Assembly (NCBI GenBank): GCA_017540905.1
Contig: JAFYAC010000022.1
Coordinates: 1-42,922, forward strand
Direction of reading: 5' to 3'
Source: Kiritimatiellia bacterium
GTDB lineage: Bacteria > Verrucomicrobiota > Kiritimatiellia > CAIQIC01 > Lenti-01
DNA: 42,922 bases
Made by a program: the position numbers and the translations under genes. Every line of letters starts with the position of its first letter. Position 1 is the first letter of the stretch. Positions 24,498 to 33,500 of the stretch are shown here, piece after piece. The notes beneath the pieces are model-generated. The model saw only the letters and a list, made by a program, of their open reading frames with translations, was not told the DNA's origin and did not search any database.

Positions 24498-26630
24498 TCA
24501 GCCCTGGAGGGTCATCAGGAACTCGACGTTGGTCTTGGTCTTCTTCAGGCGGCCGACCAGCAACTCCATGGCTTCGACGGCGGGCACGCCGGTGAGGGCC
24601 TTGCGGAGGATCCACACGCGGGAGAGCTCGTCGGGGTGCATGAGGAGCTCTTCCTTGCGGGTGCCGGATTTCTCGATGTTGATCGCCGGGAAGATGCGCT
24701 TGTCCACCAGCGTGCGGTCGAGGCATACCTCCATGTTGCCGGTGCCCTTGAATTCCTCGAAGATCACTTCGTCCATGCGGCTGCCCGTGTCCACGAGCGC
24801 CGTCGCGATGATCGTCAGCGAGCCGCCGCCCTCGATGTTGCGCGCGGCGCCGAAGAAGCGCTTCGGCTTGTGCAGCGCGTTCGCGTCCACGCCGCCGGTC
24901 AGGATCTTGCCGGAATGCGGCGCGACGGTGTTGTAGGCGCGGGCGAGGCGGGTGATGGAGTCGAGCAGGATCACGACGTGCTTGCCCGCTTCCACCTGGC
25001 GCTTCGCCATCTCGATGACGATTTCCGCGACCTGCGTATGCCGCTCGGGCGGCTCGTCGAAGGTCGAGGAGATGACTTCCGCCTTGGTGTTGCGGATCAT
25101 GTCGGTGACTTCCTCGGGGCGCTCGTCGATGAGCAGGACGATGAGCTTGACCTCGGGGTTGTTCTCGGAGATGGAGTTCGCCATCATCTGCATCAGGACC
25201 GTCTTGCCCGTGCGCGGCGGGGCCACGATCAGCCCGCGCTGGCCCTTGCCGATGGGGGTCAGCAGGTCCATGACGCGCATGTTGACGTTGTTCTGGCTCT
25301 TGGTTTCGAGCACGAGGCGCTTGTCCGGGAACAGCGGCGTCAGGTTCTCGAAGGGCACCACGCCGCGGCGCGACTCGGGGTCGATGCCGTTGACCGTGTT
25401 GAGCCGCTGCAAGGCGAAGAATCGCTCCTTGGGCTGCGGCGGACGGATTTCGCCTTCCAGGATGTCGCCCGTGCGGAGGGCGAAGCGGCGGACCATCGCC
25501 TGGGAGACGTAGATGTCGTCGGGGCCGGGCAGGTAGTTGTTGTTGGCGGAACGGATGAGGCCGTAGTTGTCCTGGACCATCTCCATGACGCCCTTGACGT
25601 GCATGGGGCCGCCGCAGCGGGCGTTGGCCTTGAGGATCTCGAAGATCAGCTCGTGCTTCTTCATCGTGTTCAGCTCGTTGAGCTGGAAGTGTTCCGCCAG
25701 CTCCTTGAGTTTCGGCACGGAGAGCTGCTGCAGGTCGCCGAGCTCCAGCGTGAGGGCGAGCTTCGCGCGTTCGGCGGCGGCCGCTTCCGCGGCGGCCCGC
25801 TGCGCGGCGGCCTGGGCGGCGCGCGCGGCCTCTTCCTCGGGGGTAAGCGGCTGGCGCGGCTGCCGGTTGTCGCGGTTGTTGCGGTCGAAGCGGTTCCGGC
25901 GGTCGTTGCGGTCGAAGCGGTTGCGCCGGTCGTTGCGGTCGTTGCGGTCGAAGCGGTCGTAGTTGCCTCCGCCGGCCGCCCCGTTGTTCGGCCCGCCGAA
26001 ATGGCGGACGTTCGGCTGGCCGCCGCCGAAGTGCATGACCTGCTGGCCCGTGCGCGGCTGCTGCGGTTGTGGCTGGAGCGGCTGGACCTGGGGCGCTTGC
26101 GCCTGCGGGGCCTGTTGCGCCGGCTGGGGTTGCGCCGGGGGCGGGGTCTGGGCCGCCGGGGCCTCCCCGGTGCCGGTGCCCGGATGGAACTCGTCGCCGT
26201 CGCGGATGCCCCGCGGCATCATGAACCGCGGCAACTGAACCTTCGGCTGCGGTTTCTCGGCCGGAGCCGGCGCCGCGGGGGCGGGCGGAGGGGGAGGAAC
26301 GGGGGCGGCCGGCTTTTCCGCAACCACCGGAGCGGGGGCGGGGACGGGGGCGGGGGCGGACACCGGGGCCGGGGCGGGAGCGGGGGCCGGGGCCTCCGAA
26401 ACCGTGGCGGCAAGCTTCTGGGCCGTCTCCTTCGCCGCCGGGGCGGCGGGGGCCGCTTCCGCCTCGGGCTTGATCTTGCGGGGACGCCCGCGCTTGCGCT
26501 TCACGGGCTCGGCGGGGGCGGCTTCCGGGGCGGCGGCGGCGGGCGCGGCGGCGTTGTCGGCCGGTTCGGCGACGGGGGCCGCGGCGGCCGTGGAAGAACG
26601 GGATTTGCGGGGTTGTTTGGCTTCTGCCAT
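24498..26630 (-). CDS. rho: Transcription termination factor Rho with long disordered N-terminal extension
   Basis: The product is 710 aa; typical Rho is about 420. The start at 26630 has GGAGA 5 bp upstream. Residues 1-290 are an extension: a basic AT-hook-like piece ([12 protein letters not shown], 44-55), long Ala/Pro/Gln tracts and an Arg/Asn/Asp-rich segment (about 224-257, [14 protein letters not shown]). Then come the Rho N domain (298-337, [13 protein letters not shown]), the RNA-binding cold-shock domain (about 343-415) and the RecA-like motor with P-loop APPRTGKTV (470-478), Walker [13 protein letters not shown] (496-507) and the RNA-contacting region near 578-590. The motor looks complete, so it should unwind RNA and end transcription. 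Extended Rho proteins are known in several bacterial groups and can form condensates. Confidence 0.96.
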   Translation of the reverse strand: MAEAKQPRKSRSSTAAAAPVAEPADNAAAPAAAAPEAAPAEPVKRKRGRPRKIKPEAEAAPAAPAAKETAQKLAATVSEAPAPAPAPAPVSAPAPVPAPAPVVAEKPAAPVPPPPPAPAAPAPAEKPQPKVQLPRFMMPRGIRDGDEFHPGTGTGEAPAAQTPPPAQPQPAQQAPQAQAPQVQPLQPQPQQPRTGQQVMHFGGGQPNVRHFGGPNNGAAGGGNYDRFDRNDRNDRRNRFDRNDRRNRFDRNNRDNRQPRQPLTPEEEAARAAQAAAQRAAAEAAAAERAKLALTLELGDLQQLSVPKLKELAEHFQLNELNTMKKHELIFEILKANARCGGPMHVKGVMEMVQDNYGLIRSANNNYLPGPDDIYVSQAMVRRFALRTGDILEGEIRPPQPKERFFALQRLNTVNGIDPESRRGVVPFENLTPLFPDKRLVLETKSQNNVNMRVMDLLTPIGKGQRGLIVAPPRTGKTVLMQMMANSISENNPEVKLIVLLIDERPEEVTDMIRNTKAEVISSTFDEPPERHTQVAEIVIEMAKRQVEAGKHVVILLDSITRLARAYNTVAPHSGKILTGGVDANALHKPKRFFGAARNIEGGGSLTIIATALVDTGSRMDEVIFEEFKGTGNMEVCLDRTLVDKRIFPAINIEKSGTRKEELLMHPDELSRVWILRKALTGVPAVEAMELLVGRLKKTKTNVEFLMTLQG

Positions 26631-27012
26631 GTCAGTCTCCTCGTTTGGGGGTTGTGGACGAAAACCGGAAATTCCTCCTGCCCGGACGGTTCCGGGCCTT
26701 GGGGAAAACACATCTCCGGGAAGCGGACGGCAACGCGCGCCCGGGGCGCCAGCGCTTTGGAAATCCGTCAACCCTTCCCCGGAGGAACGCCCGCCATTAT
26801 CCACACCCCCGCCCCCAAATCCAGCCTTTTTTTCGCCCCCTCCCCCCCCCGCAAAAAATGATTCGCGATATCAAGGAAAGAATTGCGCTTCCTTCGATGT
26901 ATCCCCCATCCATCCCGCCCCGCGCCGCCGGGGGCCGCCCGCCCATCTTCCGCACTCGCCATACGGCCCTCCATCTGCTACAACCCCTTCCCCGATGAAA
27001 GGACCCGCCGCC
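26631..27012. other. Divergent intergenic region between rho and the serpin-like gene
   Basis: The 382 bp are C-rich and hold no gene that I can see. The rho Shine-Dalgarno (minus strand) lies at 26635-26640. A short tract near 26860-26885 (GCGATATCAAGGAAAGAA) resembles text near 21915 (GAGATATCAAGGAAAAC), a minor repeat. I could not pick out a convincing -35/-10 pair for either gene. Confidence 0.4.
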
Positions 27013-28326
27013 ATGAAATCCCATTCCTTGCGCCTGCCCGCCGCACTCCTCCCCCTGCTTCTGGGCATCCTCCCCGCCTGCCGCACGGCCAGCGTCGCAC
27101 CGCCCCCCGCGCCCCCCGCGCCCCCGGCGGAGGCCGAAGCCGACGGAACCGGCGACGAAGTTCCGCCGCCCGCACCGGTCCCCTCCCCCACCGCCACACC
27201 CCCGGCGGCGCTCCACATCCTGCGGTGGAATCCGGCGATTTCCTCCTTCACGGAAGAAACTTTCCGCGAGGGCGTCGACCGCTTGGCCAACGACGGTACC
27301 GCCCTGACCAGCTGGAGCCTCCACGACTGGGAGTCCGTCCGTCCCGGCGACTGGGCGCTTTTCGCGCGCGTCGGCGGCGAGAAACCGTCCACGGACGGCA
27401 TCGCCGGCATCTGCCGCATCGCCTCCATGCCCTACGAAGCCCTTTCCTGGCGCGGCGACGGCAGCACGGCCCACTACGCCGAAATCGATCTCCGCCTTCT
27501 CAACGACCCCGCCGCGACCGGGGTGCTCGCCGCACCCGAACTCGACGCGCTGTTCCCCTCCGTCGACTGGCACGGCGGCCACTCCGGCGTACCCGTCCCC
27601 CCCGGCACCGCCGCCCCCCTCGCGCTGGTCGTGGCCGACCGACTGGCCGCCGCCGGTTCGGCCGGTTATCCCTCCGGCTCCCTGGTGGCCGCCGAAAACG
27701 GCCTGGCGCTGGAATTCCTCCCCTACCGCCTCGTCGGCGGCCTGTGCCCCGGTCTCCGCGCCGTCCCGCCGACCTCCTCCGGCGGCGGGCCGGCCGCCCC
27801 CTTCCGCGTCGCCATCGATTGGCCGACACCCTTCGACCCCAACGACACCCATCCCTCCACCTTCCATGCCCCGTCCGGCGACGTGACCGTACGCTTCATG
27901 AACCGCGACACCGCCGCCGTCCGCAAGACGCTCTCCCCGTCCGGCTGGACGGCGCTCGTGCTGCCCGCTGCCGGGGATGCCTTCGAGCTGCTGCTGATCG
28001 TTCCCCCGCGCGGGGCCACGCCCGGGGACATCGAATCCGCGCTGCCCGAAGCCCTGGCCGCAGAACGGACGGCCGCCGGCCATTCCGTCCCGGTTTTCCT
28101 GAGCCTGCCGAAAACCGCGCTGGTGGCCACCGGACCCGTCCTCCGGTCCACCCGCCTCGACCTCGACGAAGGCTCGCCCTCCGGCCTGCCCCCGTCCACG
28201 CCCCTTCCGGCCCCGTCCGCCACCGCGAAGCCCGTCCGGGTGCTCCTCAACCGCCCCTTCGTCGTGGCCCTCCGCGACACCCAAACCTCCTCCTTCCTTC
28301 TCCTGGGCACCGTCCTCTCCCCGTAG
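27013..28326 (+). CDS. Lipoprotein joining a PUA/EVE-like domain to the C-terminal half of a serpin
   Basis: The product is 437 aa. The start at 27013 has AAAGGA upstream; the ATG at 26995 does not. The signal ends in lipobox LPAC (Cys 23), followed by a Pro-rich linker to about residue 66. Residues 67-215 resemble PUA/EVE-like domains (LHILRWNPAISSFTEETF, WSLHDWESVRPGDWALFARV, WHGGHSGVPV). Residues 264-437 resemble the second half of a serpin: WPTPFDPNDTHPSTFHAPSG, VTVRFMNRD, TALVLPAAGDAFELLLIVPP, VFLSLPKTAL and the end NRPFVVALRDTQTSSFLLLG. The first ~200 residues of a serpin and part of the region before the reactive loop are missing, so protease inhibition is doubtful. Domain calls are by pattern only. 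Confidence 0.7.
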   Translation: MKSHSLRLPAALLPLLLGILPACRTASVAPPPAPPAPPAEAEADGTGDEVPPPAPVPSPTATPPAALHILRWNPAISSFTEETFREGVDRLANDGTALTSWSLHDWESVRPGDWALFARVGGEKPSTDGIAGICRIASMPYEALSWRGDGSTAHYAEIDLRLLNDPAATGVLAAPELDALFPSVDWHGGHSGVPVPPGTAAPLALVVADRLAAAGSAGYPSGSLVAAENGLALEFLPYRLVGGLCPGLRAVPPTSSGGGPAAPFRVAIDWPTPFDPNDTHPSTFHAPSGDVTVRFMNRDTAAVRKTLSPSGWTALVLPAAGDAFELLLIVPPRGATPGDIESALPEALAAERTAAGHSVPVFLSLPKTALVATGPVLRSTRLDLDEGSPSGLPPSTPLPAPSATAKPVRVLLNRPFVVALRDTQTSSFLLLGTVLSP

Positions 28327-28382
28327 GCAGGACGCGGCCGCCTGTTGCCAAAGGACGAGTGCCAACGGCCGCATTTTCGGTG

Positions 28383-28545
28383 CGCGGGCGTCCCGCCCGC
28401 GTGCTGTCTGACAAACGGAAATCAGGCGAAAAGCCACTGTTTTCCATAATCTCCCGCCACATCCCCGCCCTCGGAGGTGCGGATTTCCAGCCGCGCCATG
28501 GAGAGACTGCGCGGCCGAAAGACCGCACCGCAAACTCGTCTCTCG
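28383..28545. repeat. Hairpin repeat, left member of a direct pair around the 28616 gene
   Basis: About 115 bp (28383-28497) recur nearly unchanged and in the same orientation at 30118-30230, starting with the hairpin CGCGGGCG-TCC-CGCCCGCG and running through GTGCTGTCTGACAA to TTTCCAGCCGCGCC. The two copies bracket the 28616-29776 gene. The segment 28512-28540 (GCGCGGCCGAAAGACCGCAC) is a further hairpin that recurs at 29930 and 37093. Confidence 0.8.
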
Positions 28546-28554
28546 TCTCCGCGC

Positions 28555-28582
28555 TTGACAAGGGCGTCCTCCGAATTAGTAT
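28555..28582 (+). promoter_or_regulatory. Sigma70-type promoter for the DUF4143 ATPase gene
   Basis: TTGACA (28555-28560) and TAGTAT (28577-28582) are 16 bp apart. Transcription should start near 28589, leaving a leader of about 27 nt with no strong Shine-Dalgarno before the ATG at 28616. Confidence 0.7.
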
Positions 28583-28615
28583 GCGAATCCGAACCATCAA
28601 TACGGTACTGCATAC

Positions 28616-29776
28616 ATGAAGATTCTCCCCCGACTCTTGGAAAACCGCGTGGAAGCCCTTCTCGCCGAGTCGCCCGTCGTCGGACTCCTCGGCCCGCGCC
28701 AGTGCGGCAAGACGACGCTCGCCGGCCGCATCCTCTCCCGGCGTCCCGACGCGGTCCGCCTCGATCTCGAACGCCCCTCCGACCTCGCCAAGCTGGCCGA
28801 CCCCGAATTCTTCCTCTCGCGCCATCGCGACCGGCTGGTGTGCATCGATGAAGTGCAGCGCCGCCCCGACCTGTTTCCCGTCCTGCGCGCGCTCTGCGAC
28901 GAAACCGGGACCAACGGACGCTTCCTCCTGCTCGGCTCCGCCTCCCGCGACCTGCTCCGGCAAAGCTCCGAAACGCTCGCCGGCCGCATCGCCTACCTCC
29001 GGCTCACCCCGTTTCTCTTCTCCGAGACGCCGGGTGTTCCGCTCCACGCCCGGCTCTGGCGCGGCGGCTTCCCCCGCAGCGTCCTCGCCGCCACCGACGC
29101 AGCCTCCCTCGGTTGGCGCGAATCCTTCGTCCAGACGTTCCTCGAGCGCAACCTGATGCTCTGGAACGGCTTCGCGCCCGGTACGATGCGGCGCCTCTGG
29201 ACGATGCTCGCTCACGACAACGGCGAGACGGCCAACTACACCCGCCTCGGCGGCTCCCTCGGCGTGTCCGACCACACCGTCCGCCGCTACGTCGACCTCC
29301 TCCAGGGGGCCTTCATGGCGGACGCCGTCCCCCCCTTCGTCTCCAACCTCGGGAAACGCCTCGTCAAGGCGCCAAAGGTCTACCTCGCCGACACCGGCGT
29401 CACCGCCTCGCTCCTCGGCGTCCGTTCCTTCGACGAACTCTACTCCCACCCCGGCTTCGGCCATCTCTGGGAACAGTTCGTCCTCGCCCAGCTCCGCGGC
29501 CATTTCCCCGACGCGGAAATCTTCTTCTACCGCACCAGCAACGGCACCGAGGTCGACTTCGTCCTGCGCCGCCGCGGCCGCACCGTCGCCGTCGAATGCA
29601 AGGCCTCCACCGCCCCCTCCGTCACCCGCGGCAACACCCTCGCCCTCGACGACATCCGCCCGGACCGCGCCTTCGTCGCCGCCCCCGTCGCCGCCTCCTA
29701 CCCCCTCTCGCCCGTATGGACCGTCCTCGCGCCGGCCGACCTCCCGACCCTCTTCGACGGAAGCCCCGCCCCGTGA
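28616..29776 (+). CDS. ATP-binding protein with DUF4143 C-terminal domain
   Basis: The product is 386 aa, the usual length. The N-terminal AAA-type ATPase domain has a Walker A motif GPRQCGKTT (26-34), a Walker B strand RLVCIDEVQRRPDL (about 76-89) and a sensor-like LLLGSASRDLL. After a winged-helix-like linker (about 190-235, GSLGVSDHTVRRYVDLLQGA) comes DUF4143, ending with the nuclease-like pattern NGTEVDFVLRRRGRTVAVECKAS (positions about 303-325). These proteins are widespread, variable between strains and often near toxin-antitoxin or mobile genes; no reaction is established. It has its own promoter and sits between direct hairpin repeats. Confidence 0.88.
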   Translation: MKILPRLLENRVEALLAESPVVGLLGPRQCGKTTLAGRILSRRPDAVRLDLERPSDLAKLADPEFFLSRHRDRLVCIDEVQRRPDLFPVLRALCDETGTNGRFLLLGSASRDLLRQSSETLAGRIAYLRLTPFLFSETPGVPLHARLWRGGFPRSVLAATDAASLGWRESFVQTFLERNLMLWNGFAPGTMRRLWTMLAHDNGETANYTRLGGSLGVSDHTVRRYVDLLQGAFMADAVPPFVSNLGKRLVKAPKVYLADTGVTASLLGVRSFDELYSHPGFGHLWEQFVLAQLRGHFPDAEIFFYRTSNGTEVDFVLRRRGRTVAVECKASTAPSVTRGNTLALDDIRPDRAFVAAPVAASYPLSPVWTVLAPADLPTLFDGSPAP

Positions 29777-29814
29777 AGCCCTGCCCCGCCACACCCCCAC
29801 AGGCCTCCCTTGGC

Positions 29815-30480
29815 GCCCCTTCCGCCATGGCGCGGCTGAAAGCCGCACCTCCGGAAGTGATGCGATGGTTGTCCAGAAGGTTCCGCGCCGCTTGCGGGTG
29901 TGCGGCATCTTGCCGCACCCGAAGGAGACGGCGCGGCCGAAAGGCCGCTCCGCAAACTCGTCCTTCGTCACTCGTCTGTGCATTTCGCGGCCAGGAACGC
30001 GTGGAAAGCGGATTTCCGGAGACAACATGGACAACTCGGTACAACTCTTTGCAAGGTGCGCCGCCCCAACCGGGCGGCGGCTGGAAAGCTAATGGAAAGC
30101 GGGTGTCCACTGGGGGCGCGGGCGTCCCGCCCGCGTGCTGTCTGACAAGCGGAAATCAGGCGAAAAGCCACTGTTTTCCATAATCTCCCGCCACATCCCC
30201 GCTCAGGGAGGTGCGGCTTTCCAGCCGCGCCCCTCTGTCCATGGCGCGGCTGGAAGCCGCACCTCCGGAAGTCATGCGATGGTTGTCCAGGTTGTCTCCC
30301 AAATGACGGGGCGCGCCGCGGTCTGGGGTGGATTGGGAAGCGGGCGGGGCGAATGCGAACGGAACCGTTTTCTGCGGCTTCCCGGACGTTTTCCAAGCAC
30401 AAGGTCGCGCGGAAGCGCGACCCTCCCGGGGGGCTCTCCAAGGGGACGCGCTTCTGCGCGTCCATGGTGGAAAAGGGTCC
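29815..30480. repeat. Array of hairpin repeats downstream of the DUF4143 gene
   Basis: The ~800 bp between coding regions hold no gene. At least seven short hairpins follow one another, including GCGGCT-GAA-AGCCGC (about 29833), GTGCGGCA-TCT-TGCCGCAC (about 29898), GCGGCC-GAAA-GGCCGC (about 29933), CGCGGGCG-TCC-CGCCCGCG (30118), GTGCGGCT-TTCC-AGCCGCGC (about 30213) and GTCGCGC-GGAA-GCGCGAC (about 30403). A 44-bp block (29836-29880) repeats directly at 30248-30292. 30118-30230 is the right member of the pair with 28383-28497. Confidence 0.75.
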
Positions 30481-30532
30481 GGCAAATGGGCCGCGGACAC
30501 ACTATTCCGCAAGCCGCTCTGGCGGGTTGTGG

Positions 30533-30576
30533 AAAACCCCGGCGGGCGGGGCAAGGGGATTGCCTTGTCCCGCCCG
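30533..30576 (-). terminator. Probable terminator of the 1183-aa gene
   Basis: Read on the minus strand, CGGGCGGGACAAGG pairs with the complementary block across a 6-nt loop (30543-30576), giving a ~14-bp stem with one G-T pair. A GGGGTTTTCC tail follows. The T-run is short, and the stem lies about 18 bp after the stop. Confidence 0.6.
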
Positions 30577-30593
30577 GAGGGGGCGCCTTTCGC

Positions 30594-33500
30594 TCAGCGG
30601 GTGGCGAGGTTGATGAGGTGGTCGAGGATTTGGGGGCCGTCGATGGTGTCGGCGTCGAAGTCGTCCCGGTAGGGGTCGATGGAGGCGCCGCGCTGGCCGT
30701 CGACCGCCATGTCGATGGCGTCCTTCAGGATGCCCAGGTGCGTCATGTGAGAGCCGCCTTGGTTTTCGAGTTCGATCCGGGCCTGGTGGGAGAGGTCTTC
30801 GTCGTTCTGTTCGCCGTTCGAGATGGACAGGTAGAGCGCCATCAGCTTGGAGGCGGTTTCGCCCCCGAAGGCGCCCTGCATGTTCCGCAGGGCGCTGCCG
30901 CAGCGGTTCATCATGAGGGCGGCGAGGAAGTTGCGGCAGGCGCCTTTTTCGTCGGGGCCGCCCGCTTCCTGCTCGGCGCCGGACGTGTTCATGGCCGACA
31001 CGAGGTTGTCGCGCAGCTGGGTGACGGCGCGGTGGATGTCGGCGCCCGTGGAGCGGGGGCCGAGCTTGCGGATGGCGTCGATCTTGGCGTTGGCTGCGGC
31101 GACGACGAGTTTGCCGATCATGCCGGGGGGCAGGGTCTTGCCGCCCATGGTGGCCATCATGCGCTTGCCGGCCTCGTAGAGGGCAGGGTCGTCCTTGGCG
31201 AGGGCCTTGAGTTCGGCGTAGTTGGCGGCGAGGGCCTGGACGCGCTCGCGGACCTGGTCGATGGTGCGGAGGGTCGCGGTGTTGGTGACGAGGATGGTGT
31301 CGATGCGGCTGGCGACGACCGCGGCGGCGTCTTCGTTGCCGTCGCAGTACTGGAGGGCGGTCTTGATGAGTTTGTCGACCTTGGCGGCGTTGCCTTCGCC
31401 CGCCTTGGCATAGGCGTTGACGGCGTTGGCGCGGGCGGTCTGGACGTTGGCGGTGACGACCGCGTCCCGGCGGAGTTTCGCGGCGTTCTGTTCGCGGGCT
31501 TTCCCGGCGCGGGGGACGAGCAGGTCGAGGAGGTCGGCCGCGCCGAAGGCGCCCTTGTCGAACTCGCCGCGGAATTCGCGGATGATGGGGCCTTCCGGCC
31601 GCCCGAGGAGGCGGTTGAGGGCCAGGTCGTAGCGGGTGCCCTGCTCGACGATCAGCTGGCTCTCGGCGGAAATCCAGCGGCGGAGGTTGTTGGGGACCTG
31701 CTCGGGGTCGGCGCGGAAGCGGCCGGTGCCGAAGTCGTCCATGATGGAGAACATCTTGGCGGTGGTCTCGCTGCGGAGGGCGGCGCCCGCGTTCTGGAGC
31801 TGCGCCTTGGAGAAGCCTGCGACGAGGAGCGTGAAGGCGAATTCGCGCGCCGGGTCCATTTCTTCGGCGCCCTCGAAGTGGTCGGTCACGTAGGCGTTGC
31901 GCAGGGTGTTGTCCACGGCGGTGTTCATGTCGGCGATGGCCTGGGCGATCTGCTCGGGCGTGGAATCCGCGGTGAGTTTGGTGAAGCCGCCGGCCTTCTC
32001 GGCGGAGGAGGCCTTGATGATCCGCGCGATCAGCCCCGCCGGCAGGCTCTTGCCGTTCATGCCGGACAGGAACCAGGCGCTGGCGTTTTCGATGGCCTGG
32101 TTGCCGTTGGCCGCGCGGCGCGCCTCGTCGAGGTTGGCGCGGACGGCGTCGATGCGGGCCTTGATCTGGTCGGGCGTGCGCACCTTGGCTTCGCCGGTGA
32201 TGCAGAGGCCCGGCATCGTCTGGGAGACGATGTCCTTGAGCACGAAATCGTCGCCGCAATGCGCGAGCGCGTCCTTGACCAGGGCCTCGGCGGCGGCGGC
32301 GTCCTTGCCGGGCAGGAGCTGGGCGATGCGCGGGGCGGCCGCCAGCGCCTTGGCATCGTACTGCCCGTGGTCGATGCGCATGGGGGAGGAGGCGAGATTG
32401 CCGTCGACGTCGATGGTCGTGGTCCAGTTGAACTTCACGGGGAAGCCCGCGGGCTCGGAGTACTTGATGGTGACGGCGCCGGTTTCGTCGTTGCGCGAAA
32501 AGGTGAACGTGAGGGGCATGTGCTCGTCGGAGTTGACGCCGTACTGCTCGAAGGCGCGGTTGGTGTTGCAGCCGGTGCCGCTCTGGGAAAGGACGAAATA
32601 GACGTTCGTGAGCTGCTTCGGGTGGACCTCTCCGCAAAGGTCCTTGATCTTGTCGGCGATGGCGTTGTTCGCGTCGCGCACGTCCTCCGCGTCTTCGGCG
32701 CCCTTCTTCGCGGAAACGGTCGTGCCGTCCGGGAAGTTGAAGACGAACTTCGTGTCCTCGTCCTTGAGTGCGTCCGCCCCGTTGCTGGCAAGCGAAGGGG
32801 TCGAGGGACGGTAGAGGTCGCCGAGCATGGTGTCGCGTCCGCCCTTCGGGGTGCCGTCCAGCAGCTCGAGGTGTCCGTTGGCCGTCGAAATGCCCGGGGC
32901 GTTCGGGAGGCCCGTTCCGGCGCGGATGGCCGCCGCGGCTTCGTCCAGCGTGGCGCCGGAATGCATGGCGAGCGTGTGCAGGGGCAGGATGATGTCGACA
33001 TACTCGTCGCTCTGCAGCTTCGCTTCGAACACATTGGTGATTTCCTCGTTCGAGGCGTTGGCCGGGACCTGGAGATCCGAAAAGAGGATCGGCACGAGGT
33101 GGGCGCGGTCGAGCTTGCCCGACTTCTGCAGCGCCGCGACAGCGTCGAAGTTCTTCATCACGCGCGCGCCGAGGACGGCGCTGACGCTCTGGTCGATTGC
33201 CGCATGGCTGTCGGGCATGTTGTTGCCCGCGGGAAGCTTGTGCAAAGCGTCGAACACGGCGTAGAGGACGGTGCGCCTCTCCGGCGGGATCTGCGCGAGC
33301 GAGTTCGCGAAGGAAATCGTGTAGTTCCGCCCGACGAAGCGCATCGCCGGGTTGTTTTTCATCCCGAAGACATCCTCGGGGTTTCTCGCCTCGAGCGGGA
33401 TCTTGGGATTGACCGCGATCTCCTCCATCAGGAACTTCAGCGCGGGCACGGCGGACCGGCGGTTGCAGATTCCGGCCATGAAATTGCGCTTTGTCGGGGT

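Noticed and set aside
22556..26861. Long plus-strand frames opposite rho and the vWA gene
   Set aside because: They mirror conserved Rho and vWA motifs on the other strand and have no ribosome sites.
29777..30480. Small frames between the DUF4143 gene and the 1183-aa gene
   Set aside because: The region consists of repeated hairpins found elsewhere; frames change between copies.
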